Positions 9,071 through 18,050 of a DNA stretch of 64,000 nucleotides are shown one piece after another. The notes under the pieces are model-generated. The model saw only the letters and a list, made by a program, of their open reading frames with translations, made no database searches and was not told the DNA's origin. How positions within the stretch are numbered: position 1 is the first letter of the stretch; every line of letters begins with the position of its first letter. The translations under genes and the position numbers were made by a program. Origin of the DNA: Ilyomonas sp965214235 (GTDB taxonomy: Bacteria > Bacteroidota > Bacteroidia > Chitinophagales > Chitinophagaceae); assembly GCA_965214235.1 (NCBI GenBank), contig CBDCBH010000002.1, positions 992,001 through 1,056,000 on the forward strand, written 5' to 3'.

Positions 9071-10189
9071 TTACAATTTTATCCGAAAAACTTTATAGGG
9101 TGTGGTTCGTTTGTTTATGCCGTTGTTATAATCGGGCTGCTTGTTTATTTGCGAACATGTAAAATATAAATAGCCGTCAGCAATTGAATAAGTATCAGGC
9201 CAGATAAGAGATGAATCTTTTACCAGCACCGTCTTTTTTAAACTTGAATCCAATTTTACAATTTCATACTTCTGTAAATCGCCCATGTATAAATTTCCGG
9301 TGCTGTCAAACATCATTCCGTCAGTTGTATTAAAATGACCTAAATCTTCTACTCTGTTACTCAAAGCAGAATCTGCCAGCGTAAAATTCCGCAGGTATTC
9401 AGTTTTAATTCGATACAGTTTATCATCGGTTAAAGGCTTGTAATACAAATAAGATTTATCGGGCGATAATGCAATGCCATCTGAATTGAATTTAGCCGGC
9501 TTCCCGTTTTTCATCAGTTCCCTGCCATCAATAATGAATTTATAAGACGGATCGGAAAGGGTAGATTTATCTCCTTTCAGCACTTCCTTCACGGCACTTG
9601 TTTTTAAATTCACTACAATAATACCACCTGTTTTAGAATCGGTTATGTAAGCAAAGCCGCTATGGTTATCAATACGCACATCGTTGGCATAACTTGTATC
9701 GGTAATGGCGCTGCTGATGTTATAATTTTTAATAATGGCACCACTTGTTTTGTCTAATTCTACCAACTTAGCGCCTTTGCTAACCACCGCAAGCAACTGT
9801 GGCGCAGCCGGATCAATCACCCAAAAATTACCGTCTTCATCAATGTACATGCTTTGCACGCATACCCATTTGCGTTCAACCGCTTGTCCGGTTAACCATT
9901 GGTTCATGTCAGCCGTTGGGTAAGGCGTTACACCCGTTGAGTCGTGTGTTGTAACTATTGCATACCGGTAAATTGACGACCAGCGAGGATACGTTACAAA
10001 CAATCGTCCGCCTTTTTCTTTTGCAATACCTGTAAACTGGTAGGTACTATCCATAAAAACAGTTTCTAACTTACTGTTGCCGGAAGTGGAATCGTTTGTA
10101 GAATTGGCAGTGGTGTTTGTAGTGTTGGCATTGTTGCAGGCAAGCGCGCACATGGCAATAATGAAGCATAATAAACCCGTGTTTTTCAT
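9071..10189 (-). CDS. Major royal jelly/yellow-like beta-propeller lipoprotein
   Basis: Secreted lipoprotein of 372 aa. The signal peptide ends in a lipobox (CALAC), then a Thr/Asn/Ser-rich linker. The body resembles the MRJP/yellow six-bladed propeller: GRLFVTYPRWSS, VCVQSMYIDEDGNFWVIDP, YANDVRIDNHSGFAYITDS and FNSDGIALSPDKSYLYYKPL. Bacterial members are often annotated as L-dopachrome-tautomerase-related or gluconolaconase-like, but substrates are mostly unknown. The propeller likely sits on the periplasmic or outer face. It converges on the small membrane protein and is divergent from the secreted protein at 10496. Confidence 0.85.
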   Translation of the reverse strand: MKNTGLLCFIIAMCALACNNANTTNTTANSTNDSTSGNSKLETVFMDSTYQFTGIAKEKGGRLFVTYPRWSSIYRYAIVTTHDSTGVTPYPTADMNQWLTGQAVERKWVCVQSMYIDEDGNFWVIDPAAPQLLAVVSKGAKLVELDKTSGAIIKNYNISSAITDTSYANDVRIDNHSGFAYITDSKTGGIIVVNLKTSAVKEVLKGDKSTLSDPSYKFIIDGRELMKNGKPAKFNSDGIALSPDKSYLYYKPLTDDKLYRIKTEYLRNFTLADSALSNRVEDLGHFNTTDGMMFDSTGNLYMGDLQKYEIVKLDSSLKKTVLVKDSSLIWPDTYSIADGYLYFTCSQINKQPDYNNGINKRTTPYKVFRIKL

Positions 10190-10495
10190 TGTAGGTTATT
10201 TATGAAAAAGATGCTTAAAAATTATGCCGTTGTGTTTGGGTTAAAAAGAAAGTTGGGGAGATGATGGGATTTAAGTTTTACATAGATCTGTAGAGAATGT
10301 TGATCTTTTAAAACAAAAAAATAAGCCTTCTTGTAAATTTTTTTGTAATGATAATGTGTCTGCCTTTCATTAAAAAGGAAAACCGCTACATCATCTCTAC
10401 ATCATTGTATAAAACACCAATAAATTTGCTACTTGTAAGCAAAAACGATTTTATTTTGAATTCTAAATTTTTGTTTCACAAAATAAAAGCTTGTT
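10190..10495 (+). other. Divergent intergenic region, no gene seen
   Basis: This 306-bp AT-rich gap separates two divergent secreted-protein genes and should hold both promoters. A short frame at 10348-10533 overlaps the next gene's start out of frame and has no protein-like composition. I could not place a convincing -7/-33 pair. Confidence 0.4.
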
Positions 10496-11323
10496 ATGAA
10501 AACATTGGTAAATTCTATACTAGGAAAGAATAATCTTTTTAAGAAGTACATGCCTCAAATAAAAACCACGCTCTTTGTTTTATTGCCCGTTTTATTATTG
10601 TGCGTTGCTTCGCAAAAGGCGGCTGCACAGTCTGCAACAGCAACCAATGTACAAGTGCCGGATTGGGCCTTGCCCAGTTCTCCAACGCATAAACAGGTGC
10701 CACCGCCTCTTGATTTTCACCGGCCGGCCCGAACTGACAATAAGAGCATCGGTATCTTTACAGGGCAAAGTGATATAGGCGCTGCAGTGGTAGCGGGTTC
10801 TTCCAGCTATAACCCATCTAATAAGCAATATTCAATTACTTCAGCCGGTTATAACATTTGGTACACACGCGATGAGTTTCGTTATTTATGGAAGAAAATG
10901 TCGGGCGATGTATCCTTAGCTGTTGATGTTACGTTTCCCGATACAGCCGGCTATGGCGACCGTAAGGCGGTGGTAATGATTCGCCAGAGCCTTGACGATG
11001 ACGCGAAAGAAGCCATGGTAGCTCTTCATGGCGCGGGTTTGATGCACCTTGCCTGGCGACCGGAAAAAAATACTAGTCTGAAGGAAATGCGGGTAACAGA
11101 GAAAAGCGCGCAACGCATTGGTATAGAAAAGAAAGGCGATTTGTTTGCCATTTATGTAAGTATGCACGGCGAGCCGATGCACCAGTTAGGCGATGCAATT
11201 CAATTGCATCTTGATGCTCCTTTTTATGTAGGTATTGGCTTCTGCTCTCACCAGCCAGCTAAAACGGATGCAGCTATACTTTCTAATGTAGTACTGGAAA
11301 ATAGCGCAGGTAAAGTAAAGTAG
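10496..11323 (+). CDS. Secreted concanavalin-A-like (DUF1349/TolB-associated) protein
   Basis: Hypothetical secreted protein of 275 aa, or 257 aa if it starts at the ATG at 10550. A signal peptide (TLFVLLPVLLLCVASQKAAA) is followed by a Pro-rich linker. A single all-beta domain follows: IFTGQSDIGAAVV, YNIWYTRDEFRYLWKKM and DVSLAVDVTFPDTAGYGDRK, then AMVALHGAGLMHLAWR and a last strand near VGIGFCSHQP. This layout resembles the jelly-roll that precedes TolB-type propellers in Bacteroidota, but the propeller itself is absent. The function is not known; a carbohydrate or ligand-binding role is a guess. Confidence 0.7.
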   Translation: MKTLVNSILGKNNLFKKYMPQIKTTLFVLLPVLLLCVASQKAAAQSATATNVQVPDWALPSSPTHKQVPPPLDFHRPARTDNKSIGIFTGQSDIGAAVVAGSSSYNPSNKQYSITSAGYNIWYTRDEFRYLWKKMSGDVSLAVDVTFPDTAGYGDRKAVVMIRQSLDDDAKEAMVALHGAGLMHLAWRPEKNTSLKEMRVTEKSAQRIGIEKKGDLFAIYVSMHGEPMHQLGDAIQLHLDAPFYVGIGFCSHQPAKTDAAILSNVVLENSAGKVK

Positions 11324-11490
11324 TTGGCTCTAAAAGAGGCTTTAGGTCCCTGCATTCGTTTCCTGAAATGAACAATGCTATAAGAATAAACGGAGTAAAA
11401 CAAAACACATCGCTCTCTGCCAACGATGCTGGAACCGGAGAATTTAGTCAGGCATTCCAATTGCATTCTTTACAAATTAAAATAGTACGC

Positions 11491-11913
11491 ATGACTTCTG
11501 AAGGTCCTCTTTTTCATAAACCAAAAAGTTTTTTATCTGCAAGGCAAACCATATACGCCAGCATTTTTACAGGTGTTCTTGCCATTGCCATCCGCACTTT
11601 ATCTGTTGGTATTGCCAATACAGGTGGCACATCCTTTATCACTGTAACAATTGTTTTTTATATCATCATTATTTTGTTAGTAAAACAAATGAGTTTGTGT
11701 AGAAAATGGGCAAGAACCGCTACCTTTTTATTGTATGTGCTGGGTATGATAGCTTACCCAATAGTAATGAGTCAGGAAATAAAAGCTAGTATGCTGGTTG
11801 AAGCAATGCTTGTTATACAAGCTGCGCTTATTATTTATTCACTGGTTCTTCTATACAAAAAAGAATGTACGGAATGGTTCAATAGCACCCCTGCAACTAC
11901 TGAACTTTCCTAA
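11491..11913 (+). CDS. Hypothetical four-helix membrane protein
   Basis: Small integral membrane protein of about 140 aa. TM segments are near IYASIFTGVLAIAIRTLSVG, FITVTIVFYIIIILLV, TATFLLYVLGMIAYPIV and AMLVIQAALIIYSLVLLY, ending in a short soluble tail. The arrangement resembles small uncharacterised multi-TM proteins common in this phylum. I prefer the ATG at 11491. The longer frame from 11368 adds 41 residues of non-membrane, low-conservation-looking sequence that begins just after a possible hairpin. It stands alone, with no operon partner. Confidence 0.55.
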   Translation: MTSEGPLFHKPKSFLSARQTIYASIFTGVLAIAIRTLSVGIANTGGTSFITVTIVFYIIIILLVKQMSLCRKWARTATFLLYVLGMIAYPIVMSQEIKASMLVEAMLVIQAALIIYSLVLLYKKECTEWFNSTPATTELS

Positions 11914-12380
11914 AGCTTTTTCTCTCCTGTTGTTGTTTTTACTATCAATCCGGCAGAATTTGCGACTTCATCAAGTTGGAAGTGTATATGTACTTAATGG
12001 ATTGTATTTTAGAGAGAGTTCCACTTTTATTTACCATTCAAATAGCCGTGTGAAATTTTCTAAAGAGCGGGAAAAGTTCGTTGGAGTTTAGGCTGCTGGA
12101 TGGTTGTTAGGTTATAAGCGGATACTTGCGCCAGAGTTAGAGGAAGCTATTGACTTTAGTGCAGATGCAGCGAAATGATAAAATATTTATAAGTAAACCG
12201 TTTGTTTCAATTTTTATTAGTTTGAATGTGCAATACTTACTTGTGTTATTGTAAGTAAGTATCTCAAACAATTCTTTTTTCTTTTTCCTATCTAAAATAC
12301 TTTCGCGCTTTATTGCAGTAAATAAAAACGTTCTTATAATTATCGATTAATAACGATTTGCCTACACAATCTCTTCGCGT
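11914..12380 (+). other. 467-bp intergenic region with one hairpin
   Basis: I see no gene here. A perfect inverted repeat (ATACTTACTT at 12233-12242, AAGTAAGTAT at 12253-12262, 10-nt loop) is followed by T-rich sequence and may be a GC-poor terminator or an operator upstream of the RND gene. A frame at 11798-12091 overlaps the previous gene and looks like chance. Confidence 0.4.
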
Positions 12381-14695
12381 ATGTGGTTTCAGTTAGGAAA
12401 ATTCATTCTTAAATACAGGCTTCTCTTACTCATCCTTTTATTCGCCATTACCGGCGTGATGGCTTATTATGCAAGCAAGGTGCAAATGAGTTATGAGTTT
12501 TCTAAAGCCGTTCCTACGGATAATATTAAATACATCGAGAACCAGCAATTCATCAAACAATTCGGGCAAAGCGGCAACACATTGGTGCTGGGTTTTGGAA
12601 CGCCTGATTTGTATCAAATAAAAACGTTCAATGCAGTTGCGGTTTTGCAGCAACAAATACGAAAAGTGCCAGGCGTGGAAAGCATGTTAAGCGTTCCTGA
12701 AGCGGTTAATTTAATAAAGAACGATTCGTTACAAACCTTGCAGGCGCGACGCATTTTTCATTATCCTTACACAAATCAAAATTTGCTCGATAGCGACCGT
12801 GCGCAGTTCCAAAATCTTCCTTTCTATCAAAACCTTTTGTACAATAAGAACACATACAGTTACCTGATAGCTGTGCAGTTGAACAAAGACAGCGCAAACA
12901 GCAAAGCCCGCACACCATTAATGAATCGAATTACTGATAAAATAAAAACCTTTGAAAACCTTACAGGTATTGATGTTCACATCAGCGGTTTACCTTACAT
13001 ACGCACCATTGTTGCCAATAAAATATCCCACGAACTAAATTATTTTTTACTCGGTTCTTTCATTTTATCAGCCATTACTTTATTGCTTTTTTTTCGTTCC
13101 ATTCCTGCTATGCTTATGAGTTTGCTGGTGGTGGGAATGGGCGTAGTTTGGAGCCTTGCCACCATGGTTTTTTTCGGTTATAAAATAACACTGCTAACAG
13201 CTTTAATTCCGCCGCTGATTGTTGTAATTGGCATACCCAATTGCATTTATTTTTTAAACAAATACCATTCATCGTTTTTAGAAAGAAAGACAAGCAACAA
13301 GCCCTGATAACAATGGTAGGCAGGATGGGAATTGTTACCCTGTTTTGCAATATTGCGGCAGCAATCGGCTTTGCCGTGTTTGCTTTTACTTCTTCCGATT
13401 TATTGAAAGAATTTGGCGTGGTAAGCGGCATTAATGTGATGGCTTTGTTTCTTATTTCGCTCATTTTTATTCCTTCTGTATTAAGTTATTTGCCACCACC
13501 GAAAGAAAGAGAAGTAAAGTATTTGCACACTCATTTTTTAGAAACTACTTTATCTAAAATTGAATACATTACGTTCAACAAAAGCGGTTGGGTGTATGCC
13601 GTTACAGCCGTTGTATTGGTGCTTGCCATTACTGGAATTTTTCGTTTGAGGAGCGAAGGTTTTATCGTGGATGATTTACCTAAAAATGATGTGATTTATA
13701 CCGATTTAAAATGGTTTGAAAAGAACTTCAACGGTGTAATGCCGTTAGAAATAACGGTGGATACAAAACATAAAAAAGGCTTGTTTAAATCACTGAAACC
13801 AATACAAAAAATTAATGCATTTTCGGCTTACATCGCTTCGCAACCTGTAACAGCAAAACCATTATCGTTTATTGAAGGATTGAAGTTTGCGAAGCAAGCT
13901 TTTTATGAAGGCGATAGCACCAGTTACAGCCTGCCAACAGCCATTGATTTATCGATGATGCAGGATTATATTACAGGTGCTGATAAAGCCTCTTCTTCGC
14001 CAAGTAAAAACAACATCACCAACATTCTCACAAGCTATATCGATACTAACAAACAAGTGGCGCGCATCAGCGTAAACATGAAAGACATTGGTAGCAAAAA
14101 GCTGCCTGTTTTGTTGGATAGCCTGCATAACGAAGCGAACAAAATTTTTGATACCGCAAATTATAAAGTAACCATAACCGGCGCAGGTGTTACTTTTTTA
14201 GAAGGTACTACATTCATCATTAATGGCTTACAGCAAAGCATTTTGTATGCCTTTTGCTTAATTGCTTTGTGCATGTTGTATTTGTTTAAGTCGTTGCGCA
14301 TTTTGCTGTGTTCTTTACTTCCCAATCTCATACCTCTTGTAGTTACAGCCGGTGTAATGGGTTGGACAGGCGTTGCGCTGAAACCCTCAACCGTATTGGT
14401 TTTTAGTGTGGCTTTAGGTATTGCTATTGATGTTACCATAAGGTTTTTAATTAATTATAAACAAGAGCTTCCGCAATACAACCAACAAGTGAATGCAACG
14501 CTTTCGCAAACTATTAAACATACAGGAATCAGCATTATTTATACTTCTCTTGTACTGATAGCCGGTTTCGTTATTTTTTGTTTTAGTGAGTTTGGTGGAA
14601 CCAGAGGTTTGGGCTGGTTAACTTCTTTAACGCTAATTGTTGGTACGCTTACCAATCTTATTTTACTTCCAGTATTGATGAAGCGGAAAGAATAA
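12381..14695 (+). pseudogene. RND-superfamily (MMPL/HAE3-type) exporter with one frameshift
   Basis: A large inner-membrane transporter of about 770 aa is split between two frames. The first frame (12381-13307) has TM1 (YRLLLLILLFAITGVMAYYA), a periplasmic porter-like domain, and a TM cluster ending VVIGIPNCIYFLNKYHSS. The continuation DKQQALITMVGRMG, which in this family follows directly, is in the next frame (open to 14695). That frame includes a second porter domain and a final TM bundle with IDVTIRFLINYKQE. Joining needs one extra base in the AG-rich tract near 13281-13292. Everything else is intact, so this is either a recent mutation or a base-call error. HAE3-type pumps usually move hydrophobic or hopanoid/lipid substrates; the substrate here is unknown. 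Confidence 0.85.
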
Positions 14696-14741
14696 CTCCT
14701 TTTAACATTTCCGAAACCTTTCGTATATCAATAAAACCTTT

Positions 14742-14749
14742 TACTTTTG
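14742..14749 (+). promoter_or_regulatory. Putative -7 box of the PDZ gene
   Basis: TACTTTTG fits the Bacteroidota -7 consensus TAnnTTTG. It lies 36 bp ahead of the ATG of the double-PDZ gene, with a weak TTTCG about 21 bp upstream as a possible -33 element. Confidence 0.4.
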
Positions 14750-14784
14750 ATGTACTAAAAACTTCGTACATAAATAAAATTGTT

Positions 14785-15741
14785 ATGAAAACAAACCTCA
14801 TTTCTTTATCATTATTGCTCATAATTTTCGCCTCTGCTTCATTCGCGCAAACAGCACTTACGCCACCTGTAAAAGAAAAAGACCAGAACATCATCATTCA
14901 TAAAAAAGGCGATAACAAAGAAAAAACAACCATTGTAATTGAAGGTGAAAAAGTAACCATCAACGGCAAGCCCGCAAGTGATTATAAAGATGGCGATATT
15001 ACCATTGTAAACGGCAATCGCTTTAATCATAATTCAATCTCGCCGGTTCCTCCAATAGCTCCCTTCCCGCCGCAAGGCGGCACTAAAATGCTTCTGCAGA
15101 ACTTGTATAGTTTTAAAAACGAAGCCTTTTTGGGCGTTCTTTCATCAAGCGATGAAAATGGCGCAACAATTTCATCGGTTTCAAAAAATAGTCCTGCCGA
15201 AAAAGCCGGTTTGAAAGAAGGTGATGTAATTACAAAAGTTGGCAACGATAAAATTGATGATGCCAATGATTTAATGGAAACTATTGGCAAATACAAGCCT
15301 CAGGATAAAGTAAGCATTACTTATCTGCGTGATAAAAAGGAATATACCCAAACTGTTACGTTAGATAAAAACAAAAAAGATTCGTTTGTTTGGAACAACG
15401 ATCAAAATGTGTTTCGCAATGATATGATGAATAATTTTCCTTTTAACCTGGATGATAGCAAGCCGCATTTGGGTTTGCGCGTTCAGGATGTTGAAAATGG
15501 CTCGGGCGTTAAAGTGTTAGAAATTAACGATGATAATTCTCCCGCTGCCAAAGCCGGTTTAAAAGAAGATGATATAATCACGCAAATCAATGGGAAAAAT
15601 GTGCAGTCGGTTAAAGATATTAAAGATGCGATGACAGATGTAAAGCGTGGCGATGATATAAAAGTAAACTATCAGCGCGGCGGCGCTTCGCAAACAGCAA
15701 CAGTGCATTTTCCAAAGCCTTTGCAAACATCAGATTTATAA
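14785..15741 (+). CDS. Periplasmic protein with two PDZ domains
   Basis: 318-aa secreted protein. The signal peptide (SLLLIIFASASFAQ) is followed by a Lys-rich linker and two PDZ domains. PDZ1 spans about residues 110-190 (FLGVLSS, SPAEKAGLKEGDVITKVGN). PDZ2 spans about residues 225-310 (HLGLRVQDVENGSGVKVLEI, SPAAKAGLKEDDIITQINGK). There is no protease domain, so this is not a complete DegP/HtrA. It may be an adaptor or regulator of envelope proteolysis, but no protease gene is nearby. A strong terminator follows 20 bp after the stop, so the gene is monocistronic. Confidence 0.9.
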   Translation: MKTNLISLSLLLIIFASASFAQTALTPPVKEKDQNIIIHKKGDNKEKTTIVIEGEKVTINGKPASDYKDGDITIVNGNRFNHNSISPVPPIAPFPPQGGTKMLLQNLYSFKNEAFLGVLSSSDENGATISSVSKNSPAEKAGLKEGDVITKVGNDKIDDANDLMETIGKYKPQDKVSITYLRDKKEYTQTVTLDKNKKDSFVWNNDQNVFRNDMMNNFPFNLDDSKPHLGLRVQDVENGSGVKVLEINDDNSPAAKAGLKEDDIITQINGKNVQSVKDIKDAMTDVKRGDDIKVNYQRGGASQTATVHFPKPLQTSDL

Positions 15742-15760
15742 GTAAATTTTTTGTGAGTTT

Positions 15761-15792
15761 AAAAAGACTGTTGTTTTTACAACGGTCTTTTT
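15761..15792 (+). terminator. Rho-independent terminator after the PDZ gene
   Basis: A 14-bp stem (AAAAAGACTGTTGT / ACAACGGTCTTTTT, one G-U pair) with a TTTT loop runs into a T-rich tract. Confidence 0.85.
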
Positions 15793-16121
15793 ATTTTATC
15801 AAAGAGTTATTTTAATTGATAACATGGAATGCAACCTGTCATTCCGAAAATGCCATCAATACGAGTATAAATAAAATTATTTGTGCGATGGCTTTGTGCA
15901 GAATTTTGAAGGCTACAAATGAAATTATGAGTAAAACAAAAAGCTATCTGCAATAGAATAACGCTTTAAAAAACATTGAACGGATTCTGCACAAAGCCGC
16001 AGCAATTACGATGATAGCGACAATACTAAACCAGATATTACCCACGATTTGGACACAACTAACTCCACTTTGGAAACATACAACTTTCCACTTTTACAGA
16101 ATTTTGCATTATAAAATTTAA
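15793..16121 (+). other. Intergenic region with a 15-bp inverted repeat
   Basis: No gene is visible. A perfect 15-bp inverted repeat (GGCTTTGTGCAGAAT at 15890-15904, ATTCTGCACAAAGCC at 15984-15998) encloses 79 bp of AT-rich sequence. It could be a remnant mobile element or a long hairpin transcript. It precedes the SDR/AraC/IS110 stretch. Confidence 0.5.
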
Positions 16122-16934
16122 ATGAAAAAAATGAAAAAAACGATTTTTATAACAGGCGCTTCGACCGGATTAGGTAAAGCGACTGCTAAATTATTTCAGT
16201 CAAAAGGTTGGATTGTTATCGCTACCATGCGAAATACTGAAAAAGAAACGGAATTAGCACAGCTAGAAAATGTTACATTGTTGCCATTAGACGTTACAAA
16301 CTTAGAACAAATCAAAACAACGGTAGCAAAAGCCATTTCTTTACATAGTATTGACGTGGTGTTTAACAATGCAGGTTACGGACTAATGGGAGCAATGGAA
16401 GCATATAGCGATGAACAAATCACTCGCATAATCAATACAAATCTTTTGGGCGTATTGCGTGTATCAAATGAATTTATTCCTCATTTAAGAGAAAAGAAAA
16501 GCGGCTTGTTTATAAGCACAACTTCAATAGGCGGACAGTTCGCATTTCCTTTGCACTCTATGTATCATGCCACCAAATTTGCTTTGGAAGGCTGGTCAGA
16601 AAGTATGTCGTTTGAACTGGGATTACATAATATCGGAATCAAAACCATTGCACCGGGCGGTATTGTAACTGATTTTACAGGTAGGTCGCTTGATAAAAGT
16701 TTGCACTTGGAATATCAGGAAATTGAGAACAAGTTGTTCCATGTCGTAGATGCAATGGTGCAAACCGCTTCTACTGCCGAACAAATTGCTGAAATAGTTT
16801 ACGAAGCTGCAACAGATGGCAAAGACCAAGTTCGTTATGTGGCAGGCGAAGATGCAAAAGCATTATATGCAAGACGACTGGAAATAGGTAACGAAGAATT
16901 TAGAAAAGAAATAAGAAAGCAGATTTTGGGATAG
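16122..16934 (+). CDS. Short-chain dehydrogenase/reductase
   Basis: Classical SDR of 270 aa. The Rossmann NAD(P) motif is IFITGASTGLGKATA (TGxxxGxG), the NNAG-type motif is VFNNAGYGLMGAME, and the catalytic Tyr-Lys pair is in MYHATKFALEGW with the upstream Ser in STTSIGGQF. The substrate is unknown; the sequence resembles SDRs annotated as short-chain oxidoreductases of aldehydes or ketones. An AraC-type regulator follows on the same strand, an arrangement often seen where the regulator controls an inducible oxidoreductase. The pair sits between an inverted repeat and an IS110 element. Confidence 0.9.
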   Translation: MKKMKKTIFITGASTGLGKATAKLFQSKGWIVIATMRNTEKETELAQLENVTLLPLDVTNLEQIKTTVAKAISLHSIDVVFNNAGYGLMGAMEAYSDEQITRIINTNLLGVLRVSNEFIPHLREKKSGLFISTTSIGGQFAFPLHSMYHATKFALEGWSESMSFELGLHNIGIKTIAPGGIVTDFTGRSLDKSLHLEYQEIENKLFHVVDAMVQTASTAEQIAEIVYEAATDGKDQVRYVAGEDAKALYARRLEIGNEEFRKEIRKQILG

Positions 16935-17082
16935 TTATCCGAAACCACTGAAAAGACTGTTGTTTGTAAATTTGTAAAAACAGATAATAATAACCATCAT
17001 TAATTCCATAACCGAATTTCATCGCTTCCTCTCTTTACCAGAGCCTTTACATCCGCTGGTAAGCGTAGTTCGCATTGCAGAT

Positions 17083-17901
17083 ATGGGTTTTACGAACAAT
17101 ACTGTTTGGGAGCATTTTTCTTTGAATTTTTATTGTGTTTCCTTGAAAAAGGATATTTTGGGGAAAGTAAAATATGGTCAGCAATATTACGACTATAACA
17201 AAGGCGTAATGAATTTTGTTGCTACTAAACAGGTACAGTCACTTGACGTTCCCCGCCACCATATACTAAATCCAGAATCTGGAATGGGGTACGCACTATT
17301 GTTCCACCCTGATTTTCTGCACAAACATTCACTTGCATCAACAATCAAAAATTTTGGTTTCTTTTCCTATGCGGTAAACGAAGCGTTACATCTTTCAGAA
17401 CGGGAAGAAAAAAATATTATAGACATTTTCCAAAAAATTGATGAAGAATGCCAGCATATAGACCCTCATACGCAGGATATTATTCTTTCTCAAATTGATT
17501 TATTACTCAACTACAGTAACCGTTTTTACAAACGTCAGTTCATCACCCGAAAAGCCGTAAACCACCACTTGCTAACCAAAATGGAACAACTGTTAAGCGA
17601 ATATTTTGAGAATGAAAAAACCTTAAAAAACGGACTTCCATCGGTAGAATTTTTAGCAACCCAACTTAATGTATCGCCACATTATTTAAGTGATATGTTG
17701 CGTTCGCTCACAGGGCAAAGCGCTCAGCAACACATTCACGAAAAACTGATTGAAAAAGCAAAAGAATACTTGTCTTCAAGTAGCTTATCTGTTGCCGAAA
17801 TCGCTTACCAATTAGGTTTTGAATATGCGCAATCGTTCAATAAATTGTTTAAAAAGAAAACAGAAATGTCTCCATTGGAATTTCGGCAAACATTTAATTG
17901 A
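17083..17901 (+). CDS. AraC-family transcriptional regulator (start codon uncertain)
   Basis: Two C-terminal helix-turn-helix units mark the AraC/XylS DNA-binding domain: SVEFLATQLNVSPHYLSDML, then SVAEIAYQLGFEYAQSFNKL ending SPLEFRQTF. The N-terminal domain is the cupin-like sensor common in Bacteroidota regulators. The first ATG is at 17083, but the frame stays open back to a stop at 16975. The upstream codons read SITEFHRFLSLPEPLHPLVS, which is the usual N-terminus of this family. No ATG, GTG or TTG occurs in that extension, only ATA, ATC and ATT codons at about 16984-17010 and a CTG further in. The natural start is therefore probably non-canonical or has been lost by mutation. Confidence 0.85.
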   Translation: MGFTNNTVWEHFSLNFYCVSLKKDILGKVKYGQQYYDYNKGVMNFVATKQVQSLDVPRHHILNPESGMGYALLFHPDFLHKHSLASTIKNFGFFSYAVNEALHLSEREEKNIIDIFQKIDEECQHIDPHTQDIILSQIDLLLNYSNRFYKRQFITRKAVNHHLLTKMEQLLSEYFENEKTLKNGLPSVEFLATQLNVSPHYLSDMLRSLTGQSAQQHIHEKLIEKAKEYLSSSSLSVAEIAYQLGFEYAQSFNKLFKKKTEMSPLEFRQTFN

Positions 17902-18050
17902 TAAAAGTACTATCCCTAACAACGGTTTGGCATCACATGGACTGACATTTTTCTAAATTTGAACTGCGGTGCTTCGTTTGAGCAGGAGTGCTAAAAATTC
18001 CGCCCGAACGCCAAGTTTTCTATGATCCCACAAAATGTTTTTTCTTTGAC

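Noticed and set aside
10348..10533. 61-aa frame in the gap before the secreted jelly-roll protein
   Set aside because: No protein-like composition, and it runs into the real gene in another frame.
11798..12091. 97-aa frame overlapping the end of the small membrane protein
   Set aside because: It overlaps a better gene out of frame, has low-complexity content and no recognisable start region.
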